Part shown: positions 1 to 6,958 of the stretch, one piece after another
Position numbering within the stretch: position 1 is the first letter of the stretch
Layout of the letters: each line of letters begins with the position of its first letter
Assembly (NCBI GenBank): GCA_012518765.1
Contig: JAAYRN010000002.1
Coordinates: 1-10,693, forward strand
Direction of reading: 5' to 3'
Source of the DNA: Bacteroidales bacterium
GTDB lineage: Bacteria > Bacteroidota > Bacteroidia > Bacteroidales > WCHB1-69
DNA: 10,693 nt
The notes under the pieces: model-generated
Told to the model about the DNA's origin: nothing
What the model saw: the letters and a program-made list of their open reading frames with translations, nothing else
Databases searched by the model: none
Program-made: the position numbers and the translations under genes

Positions 1-31
1 AACCCATTTACAACTTTCAAAAACTCTTCCG

Positions 32-39
32 CAAAAGTA
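32..39 (-). promoter_or_regulatory. Probable leftward -7 promoter element for an off-window gene
   Basis: Read on the minus strand these bases are TACTTTTG, an exact match to the Bacteroidota -7 consensus TAnnTTTG. It points out of the left edge of the window, so a gene divergent from metK probably starts just beyond position 1. I do not see a well-spaced TTG (-33) element to its right; a TTG read from 51-53 is too close. The call rests on the -7 match and the divergent layout only. Confidence 0.4.
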
Positions 40-114
40 CATTATTTATCCAATACCGTAACATGATAAATCAACTAATTTAAAAATAAAAAGGAATTAC
101 ATGATAAAAAGTGT

Positions 115-122
115 TACCTTTG
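115..122 (+). promoter_or_regulatory. Probable metK promoter (-7 element)
   Basis: TACCTTTG matches the Bacteroidota -7 consensus TAnnTTTG. Transcription would start around 128-131, only a few bases before the first stem of the SAM-II aptamer (135), which is where a riboswitch promoter should lie. No clear TTG -33 element is visible at the usual spacing of about 19 bases, so the promoter may be weak or depend on the -7 element. Positions 40-114, between this and the leftward promoter, show nothing else recognisable. Confidence 0.6.
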
Positions 123-132
123 TAGCCATAAA

Positions 133-183
133 AAAGTGGATAGATTTGATTTGATTGCAACCACTCATAAATGCTAAAAACAA
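133..183 (+). promoter_or_regulatory. SAM-II (SAM-alpha) riboswitch aptamer upstream of metK
   Basis: This RNA should bind S-adenosylmethionine and control metK. The sequence folds as the SAM-II H-type pseudoknot. Stem P1 is AGTGG (135-139) with CCACT (161-165), five perfect pairs. TTGCAA (155-160) lies directly before the P1 3' strand and ATAAATG (167-173) plus CTAAAAA (174-180) follow it; these are the most conserved blocks of the family. The short P2a helix can form as G157-C174 and C158-G173, and P2b as TTG (151-153) with CAA (181-183). In the crystallised marine SAM-II RNA the corresponding P2b pairs are different, so pairing is kept while bases change. The loop between P1 and P2 3' strands is about 3 bases shorter than in that RNA. 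Known SAM-II RNAs precede methionine and SAM genes, mainly in Alphaproteobacteria and, as I recall, also Bacteroidota. Unlike the textbook case, the aptamer ends about 80 bases before the start codon. Confidence 0.87.
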
Positions 184-262
184 TAACATTTTCTTCCAAT
201 CATTTCATCCTAACCATTTTAATTATTATTTAATTTATTCAGTAATTTAATATTAAGATAAA
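184..262 (+). other. metK leader between aptamer and start codon
   Basis: This untranslated spacer has no terminator-like hairpin. The sense strand contains no G at all from 174 to 241, so this part cannot form internal G-C pairs. It has two segments complementary to the aptamer: CAATCA (197-202) to TGATTG (152-157), and CCATTTT (214-220) to AAAGTGG (133-139, one G-U pair). The two helices nest and would break both P2 and P1, so they could form an alternative, SAM-free fold. A 20-codon open frame (171-233) also crosses it. All functional readings are inference. Confidence 0.4.
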
Positions 263-1600
263 ATGGCTTATTTATTTACATCCGAATCTGTTTCGGAAGG
301 ACATCCCGACAAGGTTTCAGACCAAATATCAGACGCATTGTTAGACGAATTTTTACGCTACGACCCCAATTCTAAGGTAGCTTGTGAAACCCTTGTTACT
401 ACGGGATTAGTGGTTTGTGCTGGCGAGGTAAAAACAAAAGGATATATTGATATTCAACATATTACTCGCAAAACAATCAAAGATATTGGTTATACCAAAG
501 GTGAATATATGTTTGAGAGCAACTCCTGTGGCGTAGTTTCGGCAATACACGAACAGTCGCCCGATATAAACCAAGGCGTTGAAAGAGCAGAAATAGAAAA
601 TCAAGGAGCTGGAGATCAGGGAATGATGTTTGGCTATGCTGTAAAAGAAATGGATAATTTAATGCCCATGCCCATCGAATTGTCTCATATTTTTATGCAA
701 GAATTGGCAGCTATACGAAAAGAAGGCAAAAAAATGAAATACTTACGCCCCGATTCTAAATCACAAGTAACTATTGAGTACAACTCAAAGGGTCAGCCCA
801 TTAAAATAAACACCATCGTTATTTCTACACAGCACGATGATTTTGTAAAGCCCAAAAACGACACAAAAGAAGCTCAAATTACAGCCGATAATGAGATGCT
901 TGCTACTATAAAATCCGATGTTGAAAAAGTTTTGATTCCCCGAGTGAAAAAAAACTGTTCTCCTCGTGTTCGTAAACTATTTAAAGATGATTATTTGCTA
1001 CATGTAAACCCAACGGGTAAATTTGTAATAGGTGGTCCTCATGGAGATACAGGACTTACGGGAAGAAAAATCATTGTTGATACCTACGGCGGAAAGGGAG
1101 CACACGGCGGAGGTGCTTTTTCGGGAAAAGATTCATCAAAAGTGGATCGTTCTGCGGCTTATGCAGCTCGTCATATCGCAAAAAATTTAGTGGCAGCAGG
1201 TGTTGCCAACGAAATATTGGTACAAATTGCTTACGCTATCGGTATAGCCAAGCCTGTAGGATTGTTTATCAACACCTTTAACTCTTGTAAACTAAAAGAC
1301 AAAAACGGAAAAAAAATAACAGATACCGAAATAGCCGAAAAAATAAATACTTTATTCGATTTACGCCCATACGCTATCATCAAACGTTTTGGATTACAAA
1401 ATCCTATTTTCCAACCCACAGCTACTTACGGACATTTTGGAAGAGATCCCTACAAAAAAGAAATTGAAGTATACTATTCCGATAAAGACGTAAAAGCAAA
1501 AACTATTGACGGGAAAACAAAATATTTTAAAGAAGTAGAATTCTTCGCTTGGGAAAAATTAGACTACATCGAAAAAATAAAACAAGCATTTGATATATAA
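263..1600 (+). CDS. metK: S-adenosylmethionine synthase (methionine adenosyltransferase)
   Basis: Makes S-adenosylmethionine from methionine and ATP, releasing phosphate and pyrophosphate; a cytosolic Mg/K-dependent enzyme that usually works as a tetramer. The N-terminus carries SEGHPDKVSDQISDA (11-25) with the catalytic His14. GAGDQG (115-120) is the ATP-contacting signature, and the region from G257 to about residue 289 holds GGPHGDTGLTGRK and the glycine-rich GGGAFSGKD motif, followed by the conserved KVDRSAAYAAR. At 445 residues it is longer than the E. coli enzyme (384); the extra length lies mainly in the middle, around residues 150-240, and in the C-terminal part. Longer forms are, to my knowledge, usual in Bacteroidota. 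The start is well fixed: it gives the canonical N-terminus and an A-rich ATAAAATG context. It lies behind a SAM-II riboswitch, so expression should fall when SAM is abundant. The next gene has its own promoter. Confidence 0.98.
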   Translation: MAYLFTSESVSEGHPDKVSDQISDALLDEFLRYDPNSKVACETLVTTGLVVCAGEVKTKGYIDIQHITRKTIKDIGYTKGEYMFESNSCGVVSAIHEQSPDINQGVERAEIENQGAGDQGMMFGYAVKEMDNLMPMPIELSHIFMQELAAIRKEGKKMKYLRPDSKSQVTIEYNSKGQPIKINTIVISTQHDDFVKPKNDTKEAQITADNEMLATIKSDVEKVLIPRVKKNCSPRVRKLFKDDYLLHVNPTGKFVIGGPHGDTGLTGRKIIVDTYGGKGAHGGGAFSGKDSSKVDRSAAYAARHIAKNLVAAGVANEILVQIAYAIGIAKPVGLFINTFNSCKLKDKNGKKITDTEIAEKINTLFDLRPYAIIKRFGLQNPIFQPTATYGHFGRDPYKKEIEVYYSDKDVKAKTIDGKTKYFKEVEFFAWEKLDYIEKIKQAFDI

Positions 1601-1629
1601 TGCCTTTTGTATTAAATGGCAATTTTTAT
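1601..1629 (+). terminator. Weak candidate terminator after metK
   Basis: TGCC (1601-1604) pairs with GGCA (1618-1621), and TTT (1605-1607) can pair with AAA (1614-1616) around a bulged T, giving a short stem right after the stop codon. It is followed by ATTTTTATT. The stem is short and AT-rich, so it may be inefficient; the separate promoter for the next gene supports an end of transcription here. Confidence 0.35.
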
Positions 1630-1640
1630 TCAAAAAAAAC

Positions 1641-1670
1641 TTGTTTTCTAAAAAAATAGTTCTACTTTTG
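1641..1670 (+). promoter_or_regulatory. Promoter of the acyl-CoA ligase pair
   Basis: TTG (1641-1643) and TACTTTTG (1663-1670) are separated by exactly 19 bases, matching the Bacteroidota -33/-7 arrangement. This is the best two-part promoter in the window. Transcription would begin near 1676-1679, leaving a 5' leader of about 20 bases before the ATG at 1696. It makes the ligase pair a unit separate from metK. Confidence 0.7.
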
Positions 1671-1695
1671 TTTTTCTAATTAAATATACTTTCGG

Positions 1696-3594
1696 ATGAA
1701 AATAACAAGAACATTTGAGCTATTAGATTGGCTATTAGAAAGATACGACAAAAAAGACATCTTAGCTGGTAAAAAAGATGGAGAATGGATAAGCTATAGC
1801 GTAGACGATTATTATAAATATTCCGTCTTGATGAGCTATGGATTTCATGAAATAGGATTACGAAAAGGCGATAAAGTAGTTACCATCACCAACAATCGAC
1901 CTGAGTTTAACATTATCGATATGGCACTCAGTATGATAGGTGTGATACACGTGCCTATTTATCCTACCCTAAATGCTCATGATTACGAAGTTATTATCAA
2001 TCATTCCGATGCTAAAGTAGTGATTATCGGTATCCAAACCATTTATAGCCGCGTACAACCCGCCTTCAAATCGTTTGTAAACAATCCTGAAATTTATACC
2101 TTAGATAAAATTGGAGACGAAAAAGTATTGTACGAAGTTTTGAAATTGGGCATATATTCACGCAAAAAAAATGAAGATACTATTAGTGAAATCAAAAAAA
2201 CAATTTTACCAGATGATATAGCCACCATCATTTATACTTCAGGTACCACTGGTGAACCTAAAGGAGTTATGCTATCACATCGGAATTTAATTTCAAATTT
2301 CACAGCTCACGCTCAAGCCCAGCCACTGAATCATAATCACAGAACGGTTAGCTTTCTTCCCTTATGTCATATTTACGAACGAAGCATGAACTACGAATAC
2401 CAATATTTGGGAGTAAGTATTTATTACGCTGAGAGTTTGGCTACTATTGCTGCCGATATTTTAGATGTCAAAGCCCATGGTTTTTGTGCCGTTCCTCGTA
2501 TTTTAGAAATGGTTTATGAAAAATTTATTGCCGCCGGAAAAGACCTTCGCGGAATTAAAAAAATCATTTATAAACTTGCTATTAATCACGGACATAGATA
2601 TGATTTACACAAAAGTTCTTGGTATAACTTCTGGACGAAAGTTTATGACAAACTTGTATACGTAAAATGGCGTGAAAAATTTGGAGGCAACCGAATGGCA
2701 ATCGTATGCGGAAGCTCTGCCGTAAGAGATAAAATCGTTAGATTGTTTCATGCTGCTGGTTTAGAAGTATATGAAGGTTACGGACTTTCCGAAACATCGC
2801 CTGTTATTTCGGTAAATAATGCCAATACAAAAGAAGTAAAAATAGGAACTGTAGGTCCTATTTTAGAAAATGTAGAAGTAAAAATTGCCGATGATGGAGA
2901 AATTTTAACCAAGGGACCTTCCTTAATGTTGGGCTATTACAAAGACCCCGAATACACAAGCCAAGTCATTGACGAAGAAGGATGGTTTCATACGGGCGAT
3001 ATAGGAAAACTTATAGACGGAAAATACTTGCAAATAACCGATAGAAAAAAAGAAATATTTAAACTATCAGCAGGGAAATACGTTGCCCCTCAATTGATTG
3101 AAAACTTATTAAAAGAATCTAATCTAATAACCGATATTATGATTATTGGCGAAAACGAAAAATTTGTTTCCGCCCTTATTTCTCCCAATTTTAATCACCT
3201 TCATTTTTTAGCAGGAAAATACAGGCTTCGTTATAAAAATAATGACGAACTTATTGCATTACCTGAAATTATTAAAAGATTTCAAAAGGAAATAGATTTT
3301 TTCAATAAAAATTTAGCCCCTCACGAGCAAATTAAAATGTTTAGATTAGTAACCGACGAATGGTCATCCCAAACAGGAGAACTATCGCCCACCCTTAAAT
3401 TAAAACGAAGCGTATTGCATGAAAAATACAATACTATTATTCATCAAATATATAATAAAACAACTGATTCTAAAGGACATGGATTTAGTTTTAAAAACAT
3501 TAACTTGTCTTTGATTCAATTAAAGTCCACTTTTGATTTTGTTACAAAAAAATCAGAAGACCCAAGCAAAGAGAATGAAGAACAAGCTAATTAA
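1696..3594 (+). CDS. Long-chain acyl-CoA synthetase (AMP-forming), first of a tandem pair
   Basis: A member of the ANL adenylating superfamily, of the FAA1 long-chain fatty acyl-CoA ligase type: it activates a fatty acid with ATP to acyl-AMP and transfers it to CoA. All core motifs are present: A3 YTSGTTGEPKGVM (180-192), A5 YEGYGLSETSP (359-369), A7 GWFHTGDIG (429-437), the hinge DRKKEIFKLSAGK (449-461) and A10 GELSPTLKLKR (561-571) with the expected catalytic Lys568. No signal peptide is seen; such enzymes are cytosolic or peripheral at the membrane. Compared with its neighbour it carries about 40 extra polar residues after the A10 region, ending in a charged tail. It is 8 bases ahead of its paralogue and should be co-transcribed with it. 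Chain-length preference cannot be read from the sequence; roles could be uptake of exogenous fatty acids, lipid recycling or degradation. Confidence 0.93.
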   Translation: MKITRTFELLDWLLERYDKKDILAGKKDGEWISYSVDDYYKYSVLMSYGFHEIGLRKGDKVVTITNNRPEFNIIDMALSMIGVIHVPIYPTLNAHDYEVIINHSDAKVVIIGIQTIYSRVQPAFKSFVNNPEIYTLDKIGDEKVLYEVLKLGIYSRKKNEDTISEIKKTILPDDIATIIYTSGTTGEPKGVMLSHRNLISNFTAHAQAQPLNHNHRTVSFLPLCHIYERSMNYEYQYLGVSIYYAESLATIAADILDVKAHGFCAVPRILEMVYEKFIAAGKDLRGIKKIIYKLAINHGHRYDLHKSSWYNFWTKVYDKLVYVKWREKFGGNRMAIVCGSSAVRDKIVRLFHAAGLEVYEGYGLSETSPVISVNNANTKEVKIGTVGPILENVEVKIADDGEILTKGPSLMLGYYKDPEYTSQVIDEEGWFHTGDIGKLIDGKYLQITDRKKEIFKLSAGKYVAPQLIENLLKESNLITDIMIIGENEKFVSALISPNFNHLHFLAGKYRLRYKNNDELIALPEIIKRFQKEIDFFNKNLAPHEQIKMFRLVTDEWSSQTGELSPTLKLKRSVLHEKYNTIIHQIYNKTTDSKGHGFSFKNINLSLIQLKSTFDFVTKKSEDPSKENEEQAN

Positions 3595-3602
3595 AAAATA
3601 AA

Positions 3603-5384
3603 ATGGAAATAACAAGAATATTTGATTTTTTAGAACAACTCAAAGAAAAACATCCGAACAAAACAGATATTTTATCACAAAAAAAGAACGGAGTATGGAT
3701 AAAATACAGCGTAGAAGATTATTATGAAATGGCTCATTTATTGAGTTATGGATTTTTAGCCTTGGGCTTACAGCCTAACGATAAGGTAGTTACTGTTGTA
3801 AACAATCGCCCCGAATGGAACTTTATCGATATGGCTTTGGCTATGGCAAACTTAATACACGTTCCTGTTTATCCCACATTGGGAGTAGACGATTATGCTT
3901 ACATTATCAATCATAGCGATGCGAAATTGGTCATCATCGGCAATGAAACTATTTTTGGAAATGTAAACTCAGCCATAGAAACCTTAACAGACAAACCTAC
4001 CGTATACACCATTAATCCTATTGAACACCAAAAAGAGTTGGAAGAAATAAGATTACTCGGTCTCAATACACGCAATATTTACTCTCCTATTGTCGAAGAA
4101 AATAAAAAAAATATCACAGGTGATGATTTGTGTACAATCATTTACACATCGGGAACAACAGGCTTACCCAAAGGAGTGATGCTTTCACACAGAGCCCTTA
4201 CTTTCAATGCTATGGCACACGGAAACATGCAAATCGTTGATCACCGTCATCGTATGTTAAGTTTTTTACCTTTGTGTCATATTTATGAACGAAGTATGAA
4301 CTATTCATTTCAGTATCTTGGAGTTAGTATTTATTATGCCGAAAGCATAAATACCATAGCCGCCGACTTAAAAGATGGAAATGTAAACGGATTTTGCTCT
4401 GTACCAAGAGTTTTAGAAATGACTTTTGAAAAATTTCGCTCTGTAGGAAAAGACATGAAAAAATTTAAGAAGAAAATTTATTTCTGGGCTTTCAATGCGG
4501 GATTAAAATTTGATAACAACAAAAAATCATTCTTTTATTCGTTGAAATACAACATTGCCGATAAATTAGTTTACTCCAAATGGCGTGAAAATCTTGGTGG
4601 GAATGAGTTACTTATAGTGTCAGGAGGTTCGGCTATACAACCCAAAATCATACGACTTTTTACCGCTGCCAAAATGAGAATTATCGAAGGCTATGGACTC
4701 ACAGAAACTTCGCCCGTTATTGCGGTCAATCGTCCTAAAGATAATTTAGTTTTAATCGGAAGTGTTGGAAAAATCATTGATGGCATTGATTTTAAGTTAG
4801 CTGACGATGGAGAAATCCTCACCAAAGGAGTTTGTTTAATGATGGGTTATTATAAAGATGAAGAATACACCAAGCAAGTCATTGACGATGAAGGGTGGTT
4901 TCACACAGGCGATATTGGGGAACTTACCAAAGATGGCTTCTTAAAAATAACCGATAGGAAAAAAGATATTTTCAAACTATCATCGGGTAAATACATTGCA
5001 CCCCAATTGTTAGAAAATAAAATCAAAGGGTCTCCTTTTATTGATAATGTGATGGTTATTGGTGAAAATCAAAAATTTGTTTCGGCTCTTATTTCTCCTT
5101 ATTTTAATTATTTACATTTTTGGAGTACCAAATACAAACTCCACTACCGCGACCACGATGAATTAGTTAAAAATAAGTTAGTTGTCCAACGTATAAAAAA
5201 GGAAATTGATAAAATCAATCAAAAATTAGCTCCACACGAACAAATCAAACGTTTTAGAATCGTACACGAAGAGTGGAGTCCTGTAACCGGAGAACTATCG
5301 CCTACCCTGAAATTAAGACGAAGTAATATGATGAAAAAATACGAAAAAACCATAGAAGAAATATTTGGTTCTCATTTTGATTAA
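3603..5384 (+). CDS. Long-chain acyl-CoA synthetase (AMP-forming), second of a tandem pair
   Basis: Same FAA1-type family and reaction as the gene before it. Motifs: A3 YTSGTTGLPKGVM (181-193), A5 IEGYGLTETSP, A7 GWFHTGDIG, hinge DRKKDIFKLSSGK, and A10 GELSPTLKLRR (563-573) with Lys570. By eye it aligns with the first ligase almost without gaps over its whole length, with more than half of positions alike and blocks such as LPLCHIYERSMNY identical, so the two arose by tandem duplication. It ends soon after the A10 motif and lacks the C-terminal extension of the first. Keeping two intact catalytic copies suggests different substrate preference or dosage; this is inference. The start has the same ATAAAATGG context as metK. 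The 3' end forms half of an inverted repeat, and the stop codon lies in its loop. Confidence 0.93.
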   Translation: MEITRIFDFLEQLKEKHPNKTDILSQKKNGVWIKYSVEDYYEMAHLLSYGFLALGLQPNDKVVTVVNNRPEWNFIDMALAMANLIHVPVYPTLGVDDYAYIINHSDAKLVIIGNETIFGNVNSAIETLTDKPTVYTINPIEHQKELEEIRLLGLNTRNIYSPIVEENKKNITGDDLCTIIYTSGTTGLPKGVMLSHRALTFNAMAHGNMQIVDHRHRMLSFLPLCHIYERSMNYSFQYLGVSIYYAESINTIAADLKDGNVNGFCSVPRVLEMTFEKFRSVGKDMKKFKKKIYFWAFNAGLKFDNNKKSFFYSLKYNIADKLVYSKWRENLGGNELLIVSGGSAIQPKIIRLFTAAKMRIIEGYGLTETSPVIAVNRPKDNLVLIGSVGKIIDGIDFKLADDGEILTKGVCLMMGYYKDEEYTKQVIDDEGWFHTGDIGELTKDGFLKITDRKKDIFKLSSGKYIAPQLLENKIKGSPFIDNVMVIGENQKFVSALISPYFNYLHFWSTKYKLHYRDHDELVKNKLVVQRIKKEIDKINQKLAPHEQIKRFRIVHEEWSPVTGELSPTLKLRRSNMMKKYEKTIEEIFGSHFD

Positions 5385-5400
5385 TTAGATTGAGAACCAA
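5365..5400. terminator. Perfect 10-bp inverted repeat between convergent genes, probable two-way terminator
   Basis: TTGGTTCTCA (5365-5374) and TGAGAACCAA (5391-5400) are exact reverse complements around a 16-base loop. The left arm codes for the last residues of the second acyl-CoA ligase, and its TAA stop (5382-5384) is in the loop. The repeat lies 31 bases past the sufD stop on the other strand. The following bases are AT-rich on both sides but form no strong T-run, so termination efficiency is uncertain; transcript protection is another possible role. Confidence 0.6.
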
Positions 5401-5431
5401 TTAATTATAAATTTAGTATTTACACTATCAT

Positions 5432-6817
5432 TTATAGTTCTGGGACTTCTACTTCAAATGTAATATTTCTTTTATCGCAGGCTTGCATACAGTTGTTACA
5501 AGAAATAATTTCTCCTGTAAGTCTTTTTTGTACAAGTCGTTCCGTACGTTCTGAAAGAGCTTCTATGCTAATTTTATCTACCACTTCTTTGGCAAAAGCG
5601 TGCATGAGCAAGATTCTTGCATTTTGCTCACAAATTCCGCGTGTACGTAAATAAAACATAGCATCTTCGTCCAATTGTCCTATGGTTGCTCCGTGGCTAC
5701 ATTTTACATCGTCGGCATATATTTCCAAAAAAGGCTTGGTAAATATATCTGTCTCATCGGTTAATAATATATTGCGATTTATCTGATGAGCCTCCGTTTT
5801 TTGTGCATCTTTTTCTACGTATATATGTCCTATAAATCTTGCTTTGGCTTGTTCGTCTAAAATACCTTTATACAATTGACTACTAAAACATTCAGGAGCA
5901 TTATGCTTGACATACAAACTATTAGTAACTTCTTGATTTCTATCTGCCAAATATAAACCGTTTATATTTACCTCCGCTTTGGGTTCGGCAAGATTAACAG
6001 CTATGGTGTTGTGTACCAATCCTCCGTTAAAAATCGTAGTATTTGTATTTACCTTGCTATTTTCATTTTGATGTATCAATAAATGATTGATGAGCGTGGT
6101 TTGATTATCCTTATTTTCTAATTTAAAATAGTCGCAAGAAGCTGATTTTCCTACATAAATTTCAGTTACTGTATTGATAAGCGTATCTTTACATTTAAGA
6201 GAATCATCGCAATGAATTATTTTAACAGAGGCATCGTTGCCAATATGAATTAAATTGCGAGGTTGAACAAAAATATTTTCAGATGAATTAATTATATACA
6301 CAAACTGAATAGGTCTTTTTACATGAACTCCGTCAGGTATATAAGCAAAAAAACCATCTTTCCATAATGCTAAATTTAAATCAATCAATCCATTAGACAC
6401 TTCTTTGTTTTTAGCCAAACACTGAACTACCAAATCAGGATAACGTATAATTGCCTCTTTTAAACTTCCAAATATACTCCCGTCGGGAAAAACAGTTAAA
6501 GGAGCATTGTGATGTACGTACCATCCATTTAAAAAGGCAAACATTTCGGCATTAATATCTTGTGTCGAACATTGAAAATATGTTTCAATAGGTTGATACT
6601 CTTCAGCTTTTTCTTGTATAATGTAGTTTTTATTTTTTATTATTTTGTCCCATTTAACCTCTCGCCACATTTCTACTGTTCGATTAGGAACACCGTTTTT
6701 TTTGAAACTTTCGGAAGCTTTTATCCTTAAATTTGAAAAATAGTCTTCTTGATTATCCGAAGTTGACGAAGGCAAAAATTGTAGAAAATAATTATTTACA
6801 TCCTTTGTATGTGCCAT
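5432..6817 (-). CDS. sufD: Fe-S cluster assembly protein SufD
   Basis: SufD is a scaffold component of the SufBC2D complex, which builds Fe-S clusters and passes them to apoproteins in the cytosol. The N-terminal part has a SufD-like NGVPNRTVEMWREVKW segment. The C-terminal half is the typical beta-helix core with EAHQINRNILLTD and the signature EIYADDVKCSHGATIGQLD, followed by MFYLRTRGI. Within it, C373 and H375 match the Cys/His pair of E. coli SufD (Cys358, His360) implicated in cluster assembly. At 461 residues it is somewhat longer than E. coli SufD (423). The tail carries Cys440, Cys443 and Cys447 in a C-x2-C-x3-C pattern, a possible metal site or redox-active group, though it may be a lineage feature. 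No sufB, sufC or sufS is in the window: both neighbours are on the opposite strand, so this gene is a single-gene transcript. SufB was considered; the signature and the short length favour SufD. Confidence 0.93.
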   Translation of the reverse strand: MAHTKDVNNYFLQFLPSSTSDNQEDYFSNLRIKASESFKKNGVPNRTVEMWREVKWDKIIKNKNYIIQEKAEEYQPIETYFQCSTQDINAEMFAFLNGWYVHHNAPLTVFPDGSIFGSLKEAIIRYPDLVVQCLAKNKEVSNGLIDLNLALWKDGFFAYIPDGVHVKRPIQFVYIINSSENIFVQPRNLIHIGNDASVKIIHCDDSLKCKDTLINTVTEIYVGKSASCDYFKLENKDNQTTLINHLLIHQNENSKVNTNTTIFNGGLVHNTIAVNLAEPKAEVNINGLYLADRNQEVTNSLYVKHNAPECFSSQLYKGILDEQAKARFIGHIYVEKDAQKTEAHQINRNILLTDETDIFTKPFLEIYADDVKCSHGATIGQLDEDAMFYLRTRGICEQNARILLMHAFAKEVVDKISIEALSERTERLVQKRLTGEIISCNNCMQACDKRNITFEVEVPEL

Positions 6818-6851
6818 GATAAAATACGCTCAATTTATTTTTAAATTCCTG

Positions 6852-6859
6852 CAAAAATA
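6852..6859 (-). promoter_or_regulatory. Probable sufD promoter (-7 element)
   Basis: On the minus strand this reads TATTTTTG, matching TAnnTTTG. Transcription would start near 6845, about 28 bases before the sufD ATG. No TTG -33 element is visible at the usual spacing. It lies in a 141-base divergent gap shared with the thiL promoter, so both transcripts could respond to a common regulator; no operator is recognisable. Confidence 0.5.
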
Positions 6860-6932
6860 CACTTATTTTCATTTCTATTTTTAAGTTTTCAAATAAATGT
6901 AGATTCTGTTTTAATCATTTGCAAAAAAACAT

Positions 6933-6940
6933 TATTTTTG
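6933..6940 (+). promoter_or_regulatory. Probable thiL-dacB promoter (-7 element)
   Basis: TATTTTTG matches TAnnTTTG and lies 18 bases before the thiL ATG, giving a leader of about 12 bases. That leaves no room for a TPP riboswitch. A TTTG at 6918-6921 is too close (11 bases) to be a standard -33 element. Confidence 0.5.
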
Positions 6941-6958
6941 CATAAATTTTTTTGAACT

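Noticed and set aside
143..156. Direct GATTT repeats in the aptamer loop
   Set aside because: They fall in the SAM-II loop and P2 strand and are explained by that structure and by AT-rich composition.
407..604. Minus-strand open frame inside metK
   Set aside because: It lies wholly within a strongly supported gene, has no promoter and resembles no known protein.
1231..1419. Minus-strand open frame inside metK
   Set aside because: Antisense shadow of conserved metK coding sequence; the composition reflects the complementary codons.
6941..6958. TPP riboswitch before thiL
   Set aside because: The gap between the promoter and the start codon is too short and has no thi-box sequence; the thiL gene is often unregulated by TPP.
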